Part shown: in pieces, positions 50,549-58,585 of the stretch
How the letters are laid out: every line of letters begins with the position of its first letter
How positions within the stretch are numbered: position 1 is the stretch's first letter
Assembly: GCA_017620525.1 (NCBI GenBank)
Contig: JAGAUY010000085.1
Span: forward strand, 1-60,774
Length of the DNA stretch: 60,774 bases
From: Oscillospiraceae bacterium
GTDB taxonomy: Bacteria; Bacillota; Clostridia; Oscillospirales; Oscillospiraceae
Direction: 5' to 3'
Position numbers and translations under genes: made by a program
The notes under the pieces: model-generated
Seen by the model: only the letters and a program-made list of their open reading frames with translations
Told to the model about the DNA's origin: nothing
The model's database searches: none

Positions 50549-51715
50549 ATGATTAATTTGTATATCCATGGAGGCAGCGGAAACCATGGCTGCGAAGCAA
50601 TTGTCCGTACGACAGTAAAAATGATTGGACAGCCGATCCGGCTGTTTTCAAGCTGCACGAAGCAGGATATTCAGTATGGTATTGACCATATCTGCGAGGT
50701 CAGGGAGGATCTGGATGTCCCGGTAAAGCGGGGCAGCGCCGCCTGGTTTACAGCTGCTGTACAGACAAAGCTGACGGGAAAGATCCATCGGCTGATGCGC
50801 TGCCGCCGGAAAATGCTGATCGATCAGGTTTCCGCGGGGGATATCTGTATCTCCATCGGAGGAGACAACTACTGCTATGCGGGAACGGAACTCCTGGCTG
50901 CCGTGAATCATAATCTGCGCCGCAAAGGGGCAAAGACTGTGCTCTGGGGCTGCAGTGTGGAACCGGAGTCGTTGGAGGAGAGTGTCATTGCCGAGGATCT
51001 GGCCGCGTTCGATCTGATCACTGCCCGGGAATCCATTTCCTATGAAGCACTGAAGAAGATCAACCCGAATACCCTTTTGGTTGCGGATCCGGCATTTACA
51101 CTGGAGCGGAAGGATCTCCCGCTGCCGGAAGGATGGAGCGAAGGCAATACGGTGGGCCTGAATGTGAGTCCGCTGATCCTCAGCAGCAGTGCCGACGGCG
51201 AGTTGGTCATGGATGCTTACCGTCTGCTGATCCGGGATATTCTGGAACATACAGACTGTTCGGTAGCGCTGATTCCCCATGTGGTCTGGGATCACAATGA
51301 TGACCGGGTCCCTCTGGGGAAACTGTATGATGAGTTCCGGGATACCGGAAGGGTCCTGCAGATCGGCGATCACAACTGCATGGAGTTAAAGGGGTATATT
51401 GCCCGATGCAGGTTGTTTATCGGAGCCCGGACTCATGCGACCATTGCGGCTTATTCCAGCGGCGTTCCGACGCTGGTGCTCGGGTATTCGGTCAAGTCCA
51501 AAGGTATTGCCCGGGATCTGTTTGGTACGGAGGAGCATTATGTTTTGCCGGTACAGCATCTGAAAAATGCCGGTGAACTGACCGCCGGCTTCAGATGGCT
51601 CATGGACCACGAGCAGCAGATCCGCGGCCATCTGGCAAAGATGATGCCCGGCTATATCCGGGAGGCACAGAAGGCTGCAGAGGTATTTGACAAACTCCTG
51701 CAGGGAGAGTCTTAA
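50549..51715 (+). CDS. Polysaccharide pyruvyl transferase family protein
   Basis: The 388 residues match the CsaB/WcaK-like family (PF04230): INLYIHGGSGNHGCEAIVRT, ISIGGDNYCY, VLWGCSVEP, ITARESISYEAL, VADPAFTL and, late, ARCRLFIGARTHATIAAYSSGVPTLVLGYSVKSKGIA. Members transfer pyruvate from phosphoenolpyruvate to sugars as a ketal, which adds a negative charge. One of two such genes in the operon. Confidence 0.88.
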   Translation: MINLYIHGGSGNHGCEAIVRTTVKMIGQPIRLFSSCTKQDIQYGIDHICEVREDLDVPVKRGSAAWFTAAVQTKLTGKIHRLMRCRRKMLIDQVSAGDICISIGGDNYCYAGTELLAAVNHNLRRKGAKTVLWGCSVEPESLEESVIAEDLAAFDLITARESISYEALKKINPNTLLVADPAFTLERKDLPLPEGWSEGNTVGLNVSPLILSSSADGELVMDAYRLLIRDILEHTDCSVALIPHVVWDHNDDRVPLGKLYDEFRDTGRVLQIGDHNCMELKGYIARCRLFIGARTHATIAAYSSGVPTLVLGYSVKSKGIARDLFGTEEHYVLPVQHLKNAGELTAGFRWLMDHEQQIRGHLAKMMPGYIREAQKAAEVFDKLLQGES

Positions 51716-51733
51716 GGTTGAGGTTAATATATT

Positions 51734-53296
51734 ATGTCCCGTTTGGAAAATTCTGCAAAAAATATCATTTCAACATTTTGCAATAATTCGCTTACTTCCC
51801 TGCTGGGAATCGTATCGCGTACAATATTCATTTCCGTACTGAACGAAGAGTATCTGGGTCTGGCGGGATTGCTGGGAAATGTGCTGGGATTTTTGACGAT
51901 TTCGGAGATCGGTATTTCCACGGCAATTGGTTTTAATCTGTATAAACCGCTGGCGGAGAAGGATTACAAAACGGTCAGCGCGCTGATGAGCTTTTACCGT
52001 AAGGCTTACCAAGTAATCGCCGCGATCGTCCTGATCGGCGGCGTCGGATTGTATTTCTTTCTGGATTTCTTCATTCCCTCTGCGCAGCAGCCGCCGGAAA
52101 CGGGGATCGCTTATTTTGTGTTTCTGATCAACACGGTTTTGGGATATCTCTTTACCTATAAAGCCACATTGATCACATCGGATAATCAGGCGTATCGCCT
52201 GGTGCCCTTTAATTTGTGCACCGCCATCGTTCAGTCGGTGCTGCAGATCGCTGCGCTGCTGCTGACGAGGAGCTATACAGCCTATCTGGTTATGAACATC
52301 GGATGTTCTGTTGTGAATATGGCCATCCAGAATCGTTACATTACCAGGAAATATGCGCAGGTTGATTTCAACAGTACCGAGAGCCTTTCGGAACCTGTCA
52401 GGAAGCAGCTCAAGCGGAATATTGGCGGTCTTGTCATTACCAAAATCGGCGATTATCTGGTCAACAGCACGGATAACCTGATCATCACCAAGCTGATCAG
52501 CCTTGCGGCTACCGGTATTTACTCCAATTATCTGATGATACGACGCATCATCAACGGCTACATCGCTACGGTCTTTTCCGGCATCACAGCCAGCATGGGC
52601 AATATGATTGCGGTGGAATCGGATGAAAGAAAACGGGAGATTTTTGATACGCTGATGTTCTGCGCGTTCTTTGTGTACAGTTTTGAGGCGGTATGCTTCC
52701 TGTGTCTGATGAATCCCTTCATTGGAGATATCTGGCTGGGAGAGAAATACCTCTTTGATATGTTCACGGTGGTGATTATTGTCATCAACAATTATCTGAC
52801 AGGACTGAGAATTCCGCTGATCACCATCAAGAGTGCCGCAGGAAAATATATGGAAGATGCCTGGATTCCCTTCGCGTTTGCGGGAATCAATCTGGTCTCA
52901 TCGATCATCCTGGCAAAGTCCCTGGGTGTGGCCGGTGTCTTTTTGGGCACCATTGTGGGCAGCCTGCTGACTGCGGACTGGTATCGCCCGATTATTATCT
53001 ATCGATATGTATTTCACGCGCCGGTTTCCCAGTATTATAAAAAGTATCTTATGTATGTGTTCCTGGGATTTGCCTATCTGGCAGCTGCCTATGGATTGTG
53101 CAGCCTGGTGCAGACATCGGTCTTGCTGGTAGACTTCATTATCAAGTGTGTGATTGCGGCGGCGTTCCCGGTGCTGATGAATGTGCTGCTGTTTTACAGG
53201 ACGAAAGAATTCGCAGCGACCAAGGAATTGTGTCATCGGTTACTCGATGGGGTCAGGAGTAAGTTTATGAAAACTGCGGAGAAGAAGCATGAGTAA
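51734..53296 (+). CDS. wzx: Polysaccharide flippase (Wzx/MATE-like)
   Basis: The 520 residues form a polytopic MOP-superfamily protein with about 12-14 membrane segments (for example VIAAIVLIGGVGLYFFLDFF, AYLVMNIGCSVVNMAI and, later, YVFLGFAYLAAAYGLCSLV). It flips the lipid-linked repeat unit to the outer face. The start has GAGGT at a suitable distance. It overlaps the next glycosyltransferase gene by 8 bases. Confidence 0.92.
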   Translation: MSRLENSAKNIISTFCNNSLTSLLGIVSRTIFISVLNEEYLGLAGLLGNVLGFLTISEIGISTAIGFNLYKPLAEKDYKTVSALMSFYRKAYQVIAAIVLIGGVGLYFFLDFFIPSAQQPPETGIAYFVFLINTVLGYLFTYKATLITSDNQAYRLVPFNLCTAIVQSVLQIAALLLTRSYTAYLVMNIGCSVVNMAIQNRYITRKYAQVDFNSTESLSEPVRKQLKRNIGGLVITKIGDYLVNSTDNLIITKLISLAATGIYSNYLMIRRIINGYIATVFSGITASMGNMIAVESDERKREIFDTLMFCAFFVYSFEAVCFLCLMNPFIGDIWLGEKYLFDMFTVVIIVINNYLTGLRIPLITIKSAAGKYMEDAWIPFAFAGINLVSSIILAKSLGVAGVFLGTIVGSLLTADWYRPIIIYRYVFHAPVSQYYKKYLMYVFLGFAYLAAAYGLCSLVQTSVLLVDFIIKCVIAAAFPVLMNVLLFYRTKEFAATKELCHRLLDGVRSKFMKTAEKKHE

Positions 53297-54278
53297 ACGA
53301 GTAAGTGTAATCATTCCGTGCTATAATGCCGGACATACCATTGGCCGTACGTTGGAATCTGTTTTTGCGCAGGATTACCCCGATGTGGAATTGGTCGTAG
53401 TGGATGATGGCTCCACTGATGACAGCAAGAGCATCATCTATCAGTGGATGGAACGATTTGAAGAGCGCAGCTGGTGCCTGAAATATGTTCATCAGGAAAA
53501 TCAGGGACCGGGGGCGGCAATCAGTCTGGGACTGAAGCATATCACCGGTGCCTATCTGACACTGCTGGATGCCGATGATGTATTCCTTCCCGGATCCATC
53601 CGCAAGCGCGCAGAGTTTCTGGATACGCATCCGGATCATGCCGGTGTCCGCAGCAACGGTTGGGCGGAACGCAATGGGGAGCGTCAGCTTTTCATCAATA
53701 CAGAGGAAGAAAAGGCGATTACGGATCTGTTTACGACGATCAGTTTTGGCAGAACAAATAATTGGTCCGGTACATATATGGTCCGAACGGATATTCTCTT
53801 CGGCTTCTATCCGGATCGAAACATCTATCCCTCCCGGTTTGGTCAGAATTTTCAGATTCTGCTGCCGGTGGCCTACAAGCGGAAATTCGGCTACATTGAT
53901 GAACCGCTGATGGTATATTATCTGCAGGTGAAATCCCACTCTCAGGCAGGTTCTCCGGAAAAACAGTATGAGCTCAGTTCGAGAAATGCTGAGGGATATC
54001 GCGACATTTATATGCATATTCTCGATGATCTTGTGTCAGATCCGCAGGAGCATCAGTATTATGTGAACATTTTCAATTCCCGTTTTTACAGGGGACTCAT
54101 GGAGCGTGCTGCATTGTATAACAAACCGGATGATCTGACTGCCGGTTATCGTCAGCTATGCGCAACAGGCTGGGCAACCCTGGACGACCGCATTACCTAT
54201 TACAGGAAAAAGAATCGGGCAGTTGTTTTTTGCCTTCGTCTGGTGCGGAAAACAAAGAGTCTTTTGGGACGGAGGTAA
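53289..54278 (+). CDS. Glycosyltransferase family 2
   Basis: The 329-residue GT-A enzyme has VSVIIPCYNAGHTIGRTLES, VVDDGSTDDS, ENQGPGAAI and LDADDVF. The 8-base overlap with wzx indicates translational coupling. The middle (TISFGRTNNWSGTYMVRTDI) differs from the other family 2 members in this locus. Confidence 0.9.
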   Translation: MSKRVSVIIPCYNAGHTIGRTLESVFAQDYPDVELVVVDDGSTDDSKSIIYQWMERFEERSWCLKYVHQENQGPGAAISLGLKHITGAYLTLLDADDVFLPGSIRKRAEFLDTHPDHAGVRSNGWAERNGERQLFINTEEEKAITDLFTTISFGRTNNWSGTYMVRTDILFGFYPDRNIYPSRFGQNFQILLPVAYKRKFGYIDEPLMVYYLQVKSHSQAGSPEKQYELSSRNAEGYRDIYMHILDDLVSDPQEHQYYVNIFNSRFYRGLMERAALYNKPDDLTAGYRQLCATGWATLDDRITYYRKKNRAVVFCLRLVRKTKSLLGRR

Positions 54279-54281
54279 TGC

Positions 54282-55373
54282 ATGAAAGCGGGAATTGTAA
54301 CGCTGGTTGGTTTTGAAAACTATGGAAACAGGCTGCAGAACTATGCGCTAAGCCATATTCTGAAAAGCAGATTCTCCTGCGATGCAGTTACGCTCCGTCC
54401 AATGAAGGAACAGCCTTTCTACAACGGAAACTATGCTGCCTGGCTGAAAGAAAAGATCCTTCAAAGGCTGTGTGTGTTCCCTGCGGCGGTCGAAAAGAAA
54501 TATGGAGCAAAGTTTACACGATGGGCCAGTTTTCACAAATGGAACCGACACATTCCGACAAGGGTGCTGTATGGCTGTGACCATATTCCTGCGGCTGTAA
54601 ACGACCGGTATGACTGCTTTTTTGTTGGCAGCGATCAGGTGTGGAATTACCGTGCCTGTCCGGAATGTTTCCCGGATTTCTTTTTGAAATTTGCCGAGGG
54701 AAGTAAGAAAGCGGCAATCAGTGCAAGCTTTGGAGTTGATGCAGTGCCGGAAGCGTGGAAGGAAATCTATGTCGAAGGCCTGAAGGATTTCGCACATCTT
54801 TCTGTGCGGGAAAATGCGGGACGGGCCATTGTTAAAGAGTTGACGGGAAAAGATGTTCCGGTTCTGGTCGATCCTGTTATGGTTCTGAACCGGGAAGAGT
54901 GGATGAAGGTGTCTGAAAAACCCAGAGTGGATTGCTCGAAATGCTATGTTCTGAAGTATTATCTGGGTGACGACAGCGAAAGTGCCTTAATCGATGCCTG
55001 GGCAGAAGAAAACGGTTATGAGGTTTATGAGCTGCTGAACGAGAGTGTTCCGGAGTTGTATTCCGCTGGGCCAGGAGAGTTCATCTCGCTGATCAGCAAT
55101 GCGGATCTTGTCTGTTCCGATTCTTTCCACTGCATTGCATTTTCCATCATCTTCTCCAGGCCATTTGTGGTCTATGCCCGTCAGGGAGCGGGAGATTATA
55201 TGTCTTCCCGCCTGACAACACTGCTGGATAAATTTGGTTTCCAGAATCGCTGGAAACATCTGGTGCACCCGGAAGATTATTTGAAATGCGATTTTTCCCA
55301 TGTGGGAAAGATTCTGGAAAAGGAACGGAATGAATTTCTGAAATATGTGGGCGATGTGCTGCGGTCGAGGTGA
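54282..55373 (+). CDS. Polysaccharide pyruvyl transferase family protein (second)
   Basis: The 363 residues show ITLVGFENYGNRLQNYAL-like opening (VTLVGFENYGNRLQNYALSH), FFVGSDQVWN, ISASFGVD, LSVRENAGRAIV, VLVDPVMVL and SNADLVCSDSFHCIAFSIIFSRPFVVY. This is the branch of PF04230 that is usually followed by an F420-hydrogenase-beta-like gene, exactly as here. GGAGGT precedes the ATG. Confidence 0.88.
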   Translation: MKAGIVTLVGFENYGNRLQNYALSHILKSRFSCDAVTLRPMKEQPFYNGNYAAWLKEKILQRLCVFPAAVEKKYGAKFTRWASFHKWNRHIPTRVLYGCDHIPAAVNDRYDCFFVGSDQVWNYRACPECFPDFFLKFAEGSKKAAISASFGVDAVPEAWKEIYVEGLKDFAHLSVRENAGRAIVKELTGKDVPVLVDPVMVLNREEWMKVSEKPRVDCSKCYVLKYYLGDDSESALIDAWAEENGYEVYELLNESVPELYSAGPGEFISLISNADLVCSDSFHCIAFSIIFSRPFVVYARQGAGDYMSSRLTTLLDKFGFQNRWKHLVHPEDYLKCDFSHVGKILEKERNEFLKYVGDVLRSR

Positions 55374-55377
55374 GATT

Positions 55378-56553
55378 ATGCCCCAGTTAGCGCAAATGAA
55401 ATACTGTACCGGCTGCGGTGCCTGCGCCAATGCTTGTCCGAAGGACTGCATTTCCATGACGGCGGATGCGGAGGGGTTCCACTATCCGATCGTCGATGCG
55501 GCACGGTGTGTCCGGTGCGGTCTGTGTGAGAAGGCCTGTCCGGTTATCGGAGGGGATTTCTGCAGAGATAACCCGGCGGCTTACGCTGTCCATAATCGGG
55601 ATGCGGAGGTGGTGGGCAGCAGTTCTTCCGGAGGCGTGTTTGCGGCGATCGCGGAATGGGTGATCGGACAGGGCGGTGTGGTATATGGCGCTGCGTTCCG
55701 GGAGGATCTTTCGGTCAGCCATCTGCGGGTGGATGCAAAGGAATGCCTGGGCATTTTCCGAGGGTCCAAATATCTGCAAAGTGATGTGGGGAGCGCATTC
55801 AGATGCGTGGCTCAGGATCTGAAAGCAGGCCGGAAAGTGCTGTTCTCTGGAACACCCTGCCAGGCGGCGGCGCTGCACCGGTATTTGGGAAGAACGTATG
55901 AGGAACTTCTCACTGTGGATGTAATTTGCCACAGCGTTCCATCTCCCAAAGCATGGCGGCGATATCTGGATGCACTTCAGGCCCGTGAAAGGAGTAAAAT
56001 CGTTTTTGCAAACTTCCGGGATAAACGGGACAGCTGGCAGGGATATTATCTTTGCACGCAGCTGGAGAACGGCAGGGAGATTGTGCGGACCGGCGAAGAG
56101 AATCAGTATATGCGGGCATTTCTTCAGGGCCTTTCCACAAGACCTTCCTGTTACCACTGCCGGTTTAAGGGATCCAACCGCGGCAGTGACATCACGCTGG
56201 GAGATTTCTGGGGTGTTGAAACAGCCGCTCCGGAAGCTTACCATGCGGCGGGAACCTCCCTTGTGCTGATCAACAGTCCGAAAGGACAGAGTGCACTGGC
56301 AGGTATTGCGGAAAAGCTGGAGCTTCGGCCGGTGAATGAAGCGGCTGCGCTGGAAGGCAATCCTGCGTATTCCGCTCCTTCTGCACCCCATCCGCGAAGA
56401 GCGGAGTTTTTCGCATCGCTGGAACAGGAGGAATTCGACGATCTGGTAAATCACCTTCTGGCACCTACGAAATGGGAAAAGCTGAAGCAAAGGTGGAGCA
56501 GAAGTATCGTTTGCCGCGGTTTCCGAAAACTGCGCCGGTTGATTTCACTATGA
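55378..56553 (+). CDS. Coenzyme F420 hydrogenase/dehydrogenase beta-subunit family protein
   Basis: The 391 residues have two N-terminal 4Fe-4S motifs (CTGCGACANACPKDC and CVRCGLCEKACPV). FrhB-type N- and C-terminal domains follow (SSGGVFAAIAEWVI, FSGTPCQAAALHRYLG, DVICHSVPSPKAW, CRFKGSNRGSDITLGDFWG). In exopolysaccharide loci this family regularly accompanies pyruvyl transferases and may perform a redox step on a sugar or nucleotide sugar; the reaction is unknown. F420 itself is not expected in this host. ATG at 55378 follows GAGGTGAG. It overlaps the VanZ gene by four bases. Confidence 0.88.
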   Translation: MPQLAQMKYCTGCGACANACPKDCISMTADAEGFHYPIVDAARCVRCGLCEKACPVIGGDFCRDNPAAYAVHNRDAEVVGSSSSGGVFAAIAEWVIGQGGVVYGAAFREDLSVSHLRVDAKECLGIFRGSKYLQSDVGSAFRCVAQDLKAGRKVLFSGTPCQAAALHRYLGRTYEELLTVDVICHSVPSPKAWRRYLDALQARERSKIVFANFRDKRDSWQGYYLCTQLENGREIVRTGEENQYMRAFLQGLSTRPSCYHCRFKGSNRGSDITLGDFWGVETAAPEAYHAAGTSLVLINSPKGQSALAGIAEKLELRPVNEAAALEGNPAYSAPSAPHPRRAEFFASLEQEEFDDLVNHLLAPTKWEKLKQRWSRSIVCRGFRKLRRLISL

Positions 56554-57083
56554 ACTTTTTTACATGGTTTTATTGTCTTGATATTCCTGCAGCGATTGGC
56601 TTGGTTGCGGTGACGACAGTTGCATTTTTGCATCTGAAAGCACGGTTTGAGAACAGACGCTTCTGGAAAACGGCTGTTTGGAGCCTGGCCGCAGTATGGC
56701 TGGTCATGGTGATATACCTCACCGTCATGAGGAGGGAACCTTCGGATACACAGGAAAGTGCGTGGATTCCCTTTTATTCTTACTATCTTGCGTTCACCGG
56801 CGTGAATCGGGAACTTCTGCGCAGCGGCCTGATGAATGTGCTGCTCTTTTACCCTGCGGGGGTACTGGCGGTTTCCCTGATGGGAAAAGAGTCGGGCATC
56901 CGGAAGCGGGCGATTCTCGCGGCGGCCGGCTGCTGCGTGCTGAGTATGCTGATTGAAATATCCCAGTATGTCTGGGGTCTGGGTCTGGCGGAGACGGACG
57001 ATGTGATCCACAATACCGTTGGTTCTTTCCTCGGTATGCTATCTGGCGGCCTCCCGCTGTGCAGCGGAATCAAGAAACACTGA
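56550..57083 (+). CDS. VanZ-family membrane protein
   Basis: The 177 residues have about four membrane helices and the VanZ signature ETDDVIHNTVGSFLGMLSGG. VanZ-like proteins alter the cell envelope and are common at the ends of polysaccharide loci; the mechanism is unclear. The ATG at 56550 overlaps the previous stop (ATGA). An upstream in-frame ATG at 56472 would overlap the previous gene by 82 bases and add an unlikely charged extension. It is the last gene of the locus. Confidence 0.88.
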   Translation: MNFFTWFYCLDIPAAIGLVAVTTVAFLHLKARFENRRFWKTAVWSLAAVWLVMVIYLTVMRREPSDTQESAWIPFYSYYLAFTGVNRELLRSGLMNVLLFYPAGVLAVSLMGKESGIRKRAILAAAGCCVLSMLIEISQYVWGLGLAETDDVIHNTVGSFLGMLSGGLPLCSGIKKH

Positions 57084-57086
57084 ATC

Positions 57087-57128
57087 ATAAAACACCCTTC
57101 GGAATAATATCCGGAGGGTGTTTTATTT
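57087..57128 (+). terminator. Terminator of the exopolysaccharide operon
   Basis: A 14-bp stem aaaacacccttcgg/ccggagggtgtttt (one G-T pair) with an 8-base loop is followed by ATTTG. The surrounding A/T arms extend the pairing. Confidence 0.9.
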
Positions 57129-57196
57129 GCCCCGCGGCGAATCATTCGGAAAAAGGACGGGCAATGGGGAATATGCTTCCCTCGGAGGTGATGAAT

Positions 57197-57598
57197 ATGC
57201 TGGCTGCCGCATGGATGATGCTCAGTACGCTGCTGTATTCCCTTCAGCTGAGTACCGGATCGTTCCCCAGACCCCTGACGCCGGAGGAGGAAAAGCATTA
57301 CCTGGAATTATCCGCCGGAGGAGATCTGGAAGCGCGAAACATTCTGATCGAGCGAAACTTAAGACTGGTTGCGCACATCATGAAGAAATACTATGCCCAG
57401 ACATCGGATCAGGAGGATCTGATCTCAATCGGCACCATCGGGCTGATCAAAGGGATTACGACGTTTGACCCGTCCAAAGGAGCGAGACTTGCCACCTATG
57501 CAGCCCGATGTGTAGAAAATGCTATCCTCACACCAACGACTTTAAGAGCGGAGCGATTGCACCCCAAGGCTTCAAACGGCCTGCATGGCGTATTTTAG
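57197..57598 (+). pseudogene. sigK: Pro-SigK-like sporulation sigma factor, interrupted after residue ~111
   Basis: SigK directs late mother-cell transcription in spore formers. The first ~111 residues match the family. They comprise a hydrophobic pro-sequence (MLAAAWMMLSTLLYSLQLST), PLTPEEEKHYLEL, ARNILIERNLRLVAHIMKK, EDLISIGTIGLIKGI and LATYAARCVENAIL. After that the protein should continue like MHLR..KK; instead it reads TPTTLRAERLHPKASNGLHGVF and stops. The missing part (rest of region 2, regions 3 and 4) is not in the window. The break lies at bases ~57520-57532, within a few codons of the skin insertion site in B. subtilis sigK. The ATG at 57197 has GGAGG 8 bases upstream. Confidence 0.82.
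57520..57532. other. Probable integration junction in sigK (left end of a skin-like element)
   Basis: Homology to SigK stops in this interval (around GAAAATGCTATCCTC) and mobile-element-type genes follow. In skin elements a short identical core lies at both ends. The right end and the recombinase gene are outside the window, so the core cannot be defined here. Confidence 0.6.
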
Positions 57599-57648
57599 AC
57601 CGGTTATCGGGCGATTTGTATGTCCTTTCCCAGACGCAGAATTCCATT

Positions 57649-58134
57649 GTGAGGTATGTACCTCTATTCATACATAGTTTCGTACTGTGCGCCCCTCGGA
57701 AGATTTTGGAGGCGACCCAGTTCAATCAGCGGTATCGCAGATATGAGGAGATTGACAATGTACCGGACAGGCTCCGCTGGTGCAGACACAGCAAGGGGCT
57801 GATGCAGGTGGAAGTTGCAGACAAGGTTGGAATGACCCACAGTGTCTACAAGGCCATCGAGGAAGGTTTTACGCAGCATATTGAACCGGAGAAGGTGGAC
57901 CGGTTGGCGCAGTTCTACGGTGTTCCGGTGACAGATTTTCTGGATGAGTTCAATCATTTCCTGTACGATGGACAGGCTGTCCGCATCCGGGCATATCGGG
58001 AATCCTTTGGTATGGGCAAGAAACCTTTTGCGAGAAAAATGGGAATCCCGGTCCGCTGCTTGCAGGAATGGGAGAGCGGCAGAAAGGTTATCAGCATAAA
58101 ATGCTGGGAACGGCACTTCAAAGGTAGGGCATAG
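57649..58134 (+). CDS. Helix-turn-helix protein of a mobile element
   Basis: The 161-residue protein has an XRE-like HTH (about 38-72: DNVPDRLRWCRHSKGLMQVEVADKVGMTHSVYKAIEEG). A second HTH-like unit follows (about 113-158: RAYRESFGMGKKPFARKMG, LQEWESGRKVISIKCWERHF). Such double-HTH proteins are common in integrated elements of gut Clostridia. The start is uncertain: I choose GTG at 57649 because the product then begins VRYVPLFIHSF. No clear ribosome site is visible and the frame is open further upstream. It faces the small minus-strand gene. Confidence 0.65.
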   Translation: MRYVPLFIHSFVLCAPRKILEATQFNQRYRRYEEIDNVPDRLRWCRHSKGLMQVEVADKVGMTHSVYKAIEEGFTQHIEPEKVDRLAQFYGVPVTDFLDEFNHFLYDGQAVRIRAYRESFGMGKKPFARKMGIPVRCLQEWESGRKVISIKCWERHFKGRA

Positions 58135-58135
58135 A

Positions 58136-58182
58136 AAAAGCAGGGAATAGACTTTCCATCAAGTCTGTTCCCTGCTTCTTTC
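58136..58182. terminator. Bidirectional terminator between convergent mobile-element genes
   Basis: A 17-bp stem aagcagggaatagactt/aagtctgttccctgctt (one G-T pair) with a 6-base loop is flanked by A-rich and CTTTCTTTC sequence. It overlaps the end of the minus-strand gene. Confidence 0.85.
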
Positions 58183-58356
58183 TTTCACGGTTTCGATGAC
58201 CGCATCCAAAAGCGCCAGCTTTTGGCTTGTGGGGCAGTTCAGCGATTTGATTCGCTGGGTTACTGCCGCTGCGTGGACATCGGATACCCGCTTTGCCAGT
58301 TCCATCTGGCCTTCTTCGGTTTTGGGGTAATACACGATCAGATTGATCGGCGCCAT
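58159..58356 (-). CDS. Small conserved protein of mobile elements, function unknown
   Basis: The 65 residues begin MAPINLIVYYPKTEEGQMEL and continue with LAKRVSDVHAAAVTQRIKSLNCP and KLALLDAVIETVKER. I recall similar small proteins in conjugative elements of Clostridia but know no function. The ribosome site AAGGAGGTG is 15 bases from this ATG, too far for efficient use. Either a non-ATG codon in between is used (for example around 58365) or the native start has mutated. Its C-terminus lies inside the terminator hairpin. Confidence 0.6.
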   Translation of the reverse strand: MAPINLIVYYPKTEEGQMELAKRVSDVHAAAVTQRIKSLNCPTSQKLALLDAVIETVKERSREQT

Positions 58357-58435
58357 GCTTCGGATAACGGGCACCTCCTTGGGCGCTTGCCCGGAATGCT
58401 GGAAAACCAAGATGTCGAACCCTGTCACTTCTTAT

Positions 58436-58449
58436 CGAATGTATGTTCG
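58436..58449. promoter_or_regulatory. LexA (Cheo-box)-like site
   Basis: CGAATGTATGTTCG; its complement CGAACATACATTCG matches the Gram-positive LexA consensus CGAACRNRYGTTYC at 12 of 14 positions. It lies 7 bases before the -35 of the ATPase gene and upstream of the divergent small gene. Confidence 0.5.
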
Positions 58450-58456
58450 TAATTTG

Positions 58457-58487
58457 TTTACACATTTTCTGGAGAAGCTTGTATAAT
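58457..58487 (+). promoter_or_regulatory. Promoter of the STAND ATPase gene
   Basis: A perfect TATAAT (58482-58487) has TTTACA 19 bases upstream, or TTACAC with an 18-base spacer. The leader is about 90 bases. Confidence 0.65.
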
Positions 58488-58585
58488 AGAGTCATCTTAG
58501 GTTCTGTACCCTCATTATAGAGGAAACGCAGTCAGGTTGCATTGAACGCCAATTGAGCGGAAATTGAGCAAAAGGGAGTGAAAAG

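Noticed and set aside
17139-57083. tRNA, rRNA or CRISPR array within the surface locus
   Set aside because: No regularly spaced identical repeats, cloverleaf or rRNA-like sequence was seen. The regular repeats present are coding (Gly-Tyr and VPET).
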